NCBI GenBank assembly: GCA_028873275.1
Contig: JAGWLJ010000089.1
Coordinates: forward strand, 1-6,432
Length of the DNA stretch: 6,432 nt
Direction: 5' to 3'
DNA from: Pseudomonadota bacterium
GTDB taxonomy: Bacteria > Pseudomonadota > Alphaproteobacteria > Rickettsiales > SXRF01
Shown: in pieces, positions 5,717 through 6,432 of the stretch
Numbering within the stretch: the stretch's first letter is position 1
How the letters are laid out: each line of letters begins with the position of its first letter
Position numbers and translations under genes: made by a program
The notes under the pieces: model-generated
What the model was told of the DNA's origin: nothing
The model's database searches: none
What the model saw: only the letters and a program-made list of their open reading frames with translations

Positions 5717-6432
5717 GAGGCAAACCCATAATACTGCAGCCACCGCACATCGCTCTCGAAGAACGTCCGCAAATCCGGAATACCGTATTTCAGCATGGCC
5801 AGTCGCTCGACGCCCATGCCGAAGGCGAAGCCCTGCCATTCGGCTGGATCAAGATTGCAGTTCTTCAGCACGTTGGGATGCACCATGCCGCAGCCCATGA
5901 CTTCCAGCCAGTCGGAACCTGCCCCGATTTTGATCTCATCGCGCGAGCGCGCGCAGCCGATGTCGACTTCCGCCGACGGCTCGGTGAAGGGGAAAAAGCT
6001 GGGGCGGAAGCGCACCGGCACGTCATCCAGCTCAAAAAAATCTTTGAGGAACTGGATAAGGCAGCCTTTGAGATGGCCCATGTGGATGTTCTTGTCGATG
6101 ACGAAGCCTTCGACCTGGTGAAACATCGGCGTGTGAGTCAGGTCGGAATCGCAGCGATAGGTGCTACCGGGCGCGAGTACGCGGAATGGCGGCTTGCCGT
6201 TTTGCATGACGCGGATTTGCACCGGTGAGGTATGTGTGCGCAGTAGATAGTGGTGAGTAGTGAGTGGTGAGTGGCGAGCAGAATTATTTTCTTCTTTCTC
6301 GGCACTCGTCACTCGCGACTCGCCACTCAGATAAAACGTATCATGCATCTGCCGCGCCGGATGCGACTCGGGAATATTAAGCGCAGTGAAGTTATGATAA
6401 TCATCCTCAATATCCGGCCCCTCGGCCACCGA
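5713..6432 (-). CDS. pheS: Phenylalanine-tRNA ligase alpha subunit, N-terminus beyond the window edge
   Basis: The catalytic alpha subunit, which activates phenylalanine with ATP and transfers it to tRNA-Phe together with PheT. The 239 C-terminal residues are visible and the frame is open at the right edge; the missing part is the N-terminal coiled-coil arm and the start of the core. Class II synthetase blocks are clear: VAEGPDIEDDYHNFTALNIPESHPARQMHDTFYL at the left end (with the usual HPAR), LLRTHTSPVQIRVM at 63-76, motif 2 around YRCDSDLTHTPMFHQVEGFVID at 92-113, RPSFFPFTEPSAEVD at 143-157, and motif 3 GFAFGMGVERLAMLKYGIPDLR at 201-222. Between HDTFYL and LLRTHTSP lie about 27 residues (36-62) encoded by a palindromic repeat element, far more than the short loop usual there. 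Flanking motifs are intact, so the gene is probably functional. The TGA stop overlaps the pheT ATG by 4 nt. Confidence 0.98.
   Translation of the reverse strand, partial: SVAEGPDIEDDYHNFTALNIPESHPARQMHDTFYLSGESRVTSAEKEENNSARHSPLTTHHYLLRTHTSPVQIRVMQNGKPPFRVLAPGSTYRCDSDLTHTPMFHQVEGFVIDKNIHMGHLKGCLIQFLKDFFELDDVPVRFRPSFFPFTEPSAEVDIGCARSRDEIKIGAGSDWLEVMGCGMVHPNVLKNCNLDPAEWQGFAFGMGVERLAMLKYGIPDLRTFFESDVRWLQYYGFAS
6253..6330. repeat. Palindromic element built of 7-bp repeat arrays, inserted in frame in pheS
   Basis: The left arm (6253-6280) is four 7-bp units: GTGAGTA, GTGAGTG, GTGAGTG, GCGAGCA. A 22-nt AT-rich spacer follows (6281-6302). The right arm (6303-6330) is four units of the complementary type: CACTCGT, CACTCGC, GACTCGC, CACTCAG. 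Aligning one arm with the reverse complement of the other gives about 20 identities in 28 positions, and several mismatches could be G-T pairs, so DNA or mRNA could fold into a long imperfect hairpin. A decayed extra unit (GATAGTG) may precede the left arm at 6246-6252. On the minus strand the element is read through without a stop, encoding residues of the form SGESRVTSAEK, then EENNSARHSPLTTHHY. It interrupts a conserved part of PheS, which suggests that it arrived by insertion or local expansion. Confidence 0.85.

Noticed and set aside
5717..5839. Longer pheT start upstream of 5716
   Set aside because: The extra 41 residues overlap the conserved motif 3 end of pheS in another frame, and MKFTLNWLKDHL at 5716 is the standard PheT N-terminus.
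6253..6330. CRISPR array or transcription terminator
   Set aside because: The units are 7 bp without spacers and lie within the pheS reading frame; the hairpin is not followed by a T-run and lies far from the gene end.
6240..6335. pheS as a pseudogene or intein-bearing gene because of the extra loop
   Set aside because: The frame is open throughout, all catalytic blocks on both sides are intact, and about 27 residues are far too few for an intein.

Overview
The window looks like chromosomal DNA from an alphaproteobacterium, probably an uncultured or little-studied lineage. This rests on remembered family resemblance, not a search. The N-terminus of PurB (MIPRYSRPDMAAIW), the VAEGPDIE motif of PheS and the NVATLGNMVPQLHIHIIAR core of the HIT protein all read as alphaproteobacterial versions. 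Housekeeping genes are roughly 55-60% G+C by eye. Two genes stand out as more AT-rich: a 70-residue orphan (327-539, about 40% G+C) and a 258-residue orphan (2561-3337, about 48%).

Layout, left to right. Bases 1-2485 hold a tight minus-strand cluster, transcribed right to left: a short AlkA-type DNA glycosylase (2485-1868), purB (1858-566), a small Lys/Glu-rich orphan (539-327) and a HIT-family hydrolase (323 to beyond the left edge). The gaps are 9, 26 and 3 nt, so one operon is likely. Bases 2486-2560 form an AT-rich divergent intergenic region with a good plus-strand promoter. It drives the only plus-strand gene, an unrecognised 258-residue Cys-containing protein (2561-3337). That gene converges on pheT with no spacer: the two stop codons abut at 3337/3338. 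Bases 3338-6432 hold the minus-strand pheS-pheT pair, with pheS cut by the right edge. The pheS stop overlaps the pheT start by 4 nt. Together they encode the alpha and beta subunits of phenylalanyl-tRNA synthetase.

The most unusual content is repeat DNA inside essential genes. pheS carries an in-frame palindromic element made of two arrays of degenerate 7-bp units (about 6253-6330), which adds a loop inside the catalytic core. pheT carries a different, perfect 7-bp tandem repeat (5111-5141) in an interdomain linker. Both look like short tandemly repeated (heptameric) sequences tolerated in coding DNA. Other points of interest are an apparent ATT start codon for the HIT gene, with its ribosome binding site inside the upstream gene, and an internal duplication plus a CxCC cysteine cluster in the 258-residue orphan. 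I saw no tRNA, rRNA, CRISPR array, insertion sequence or convincing terminator.
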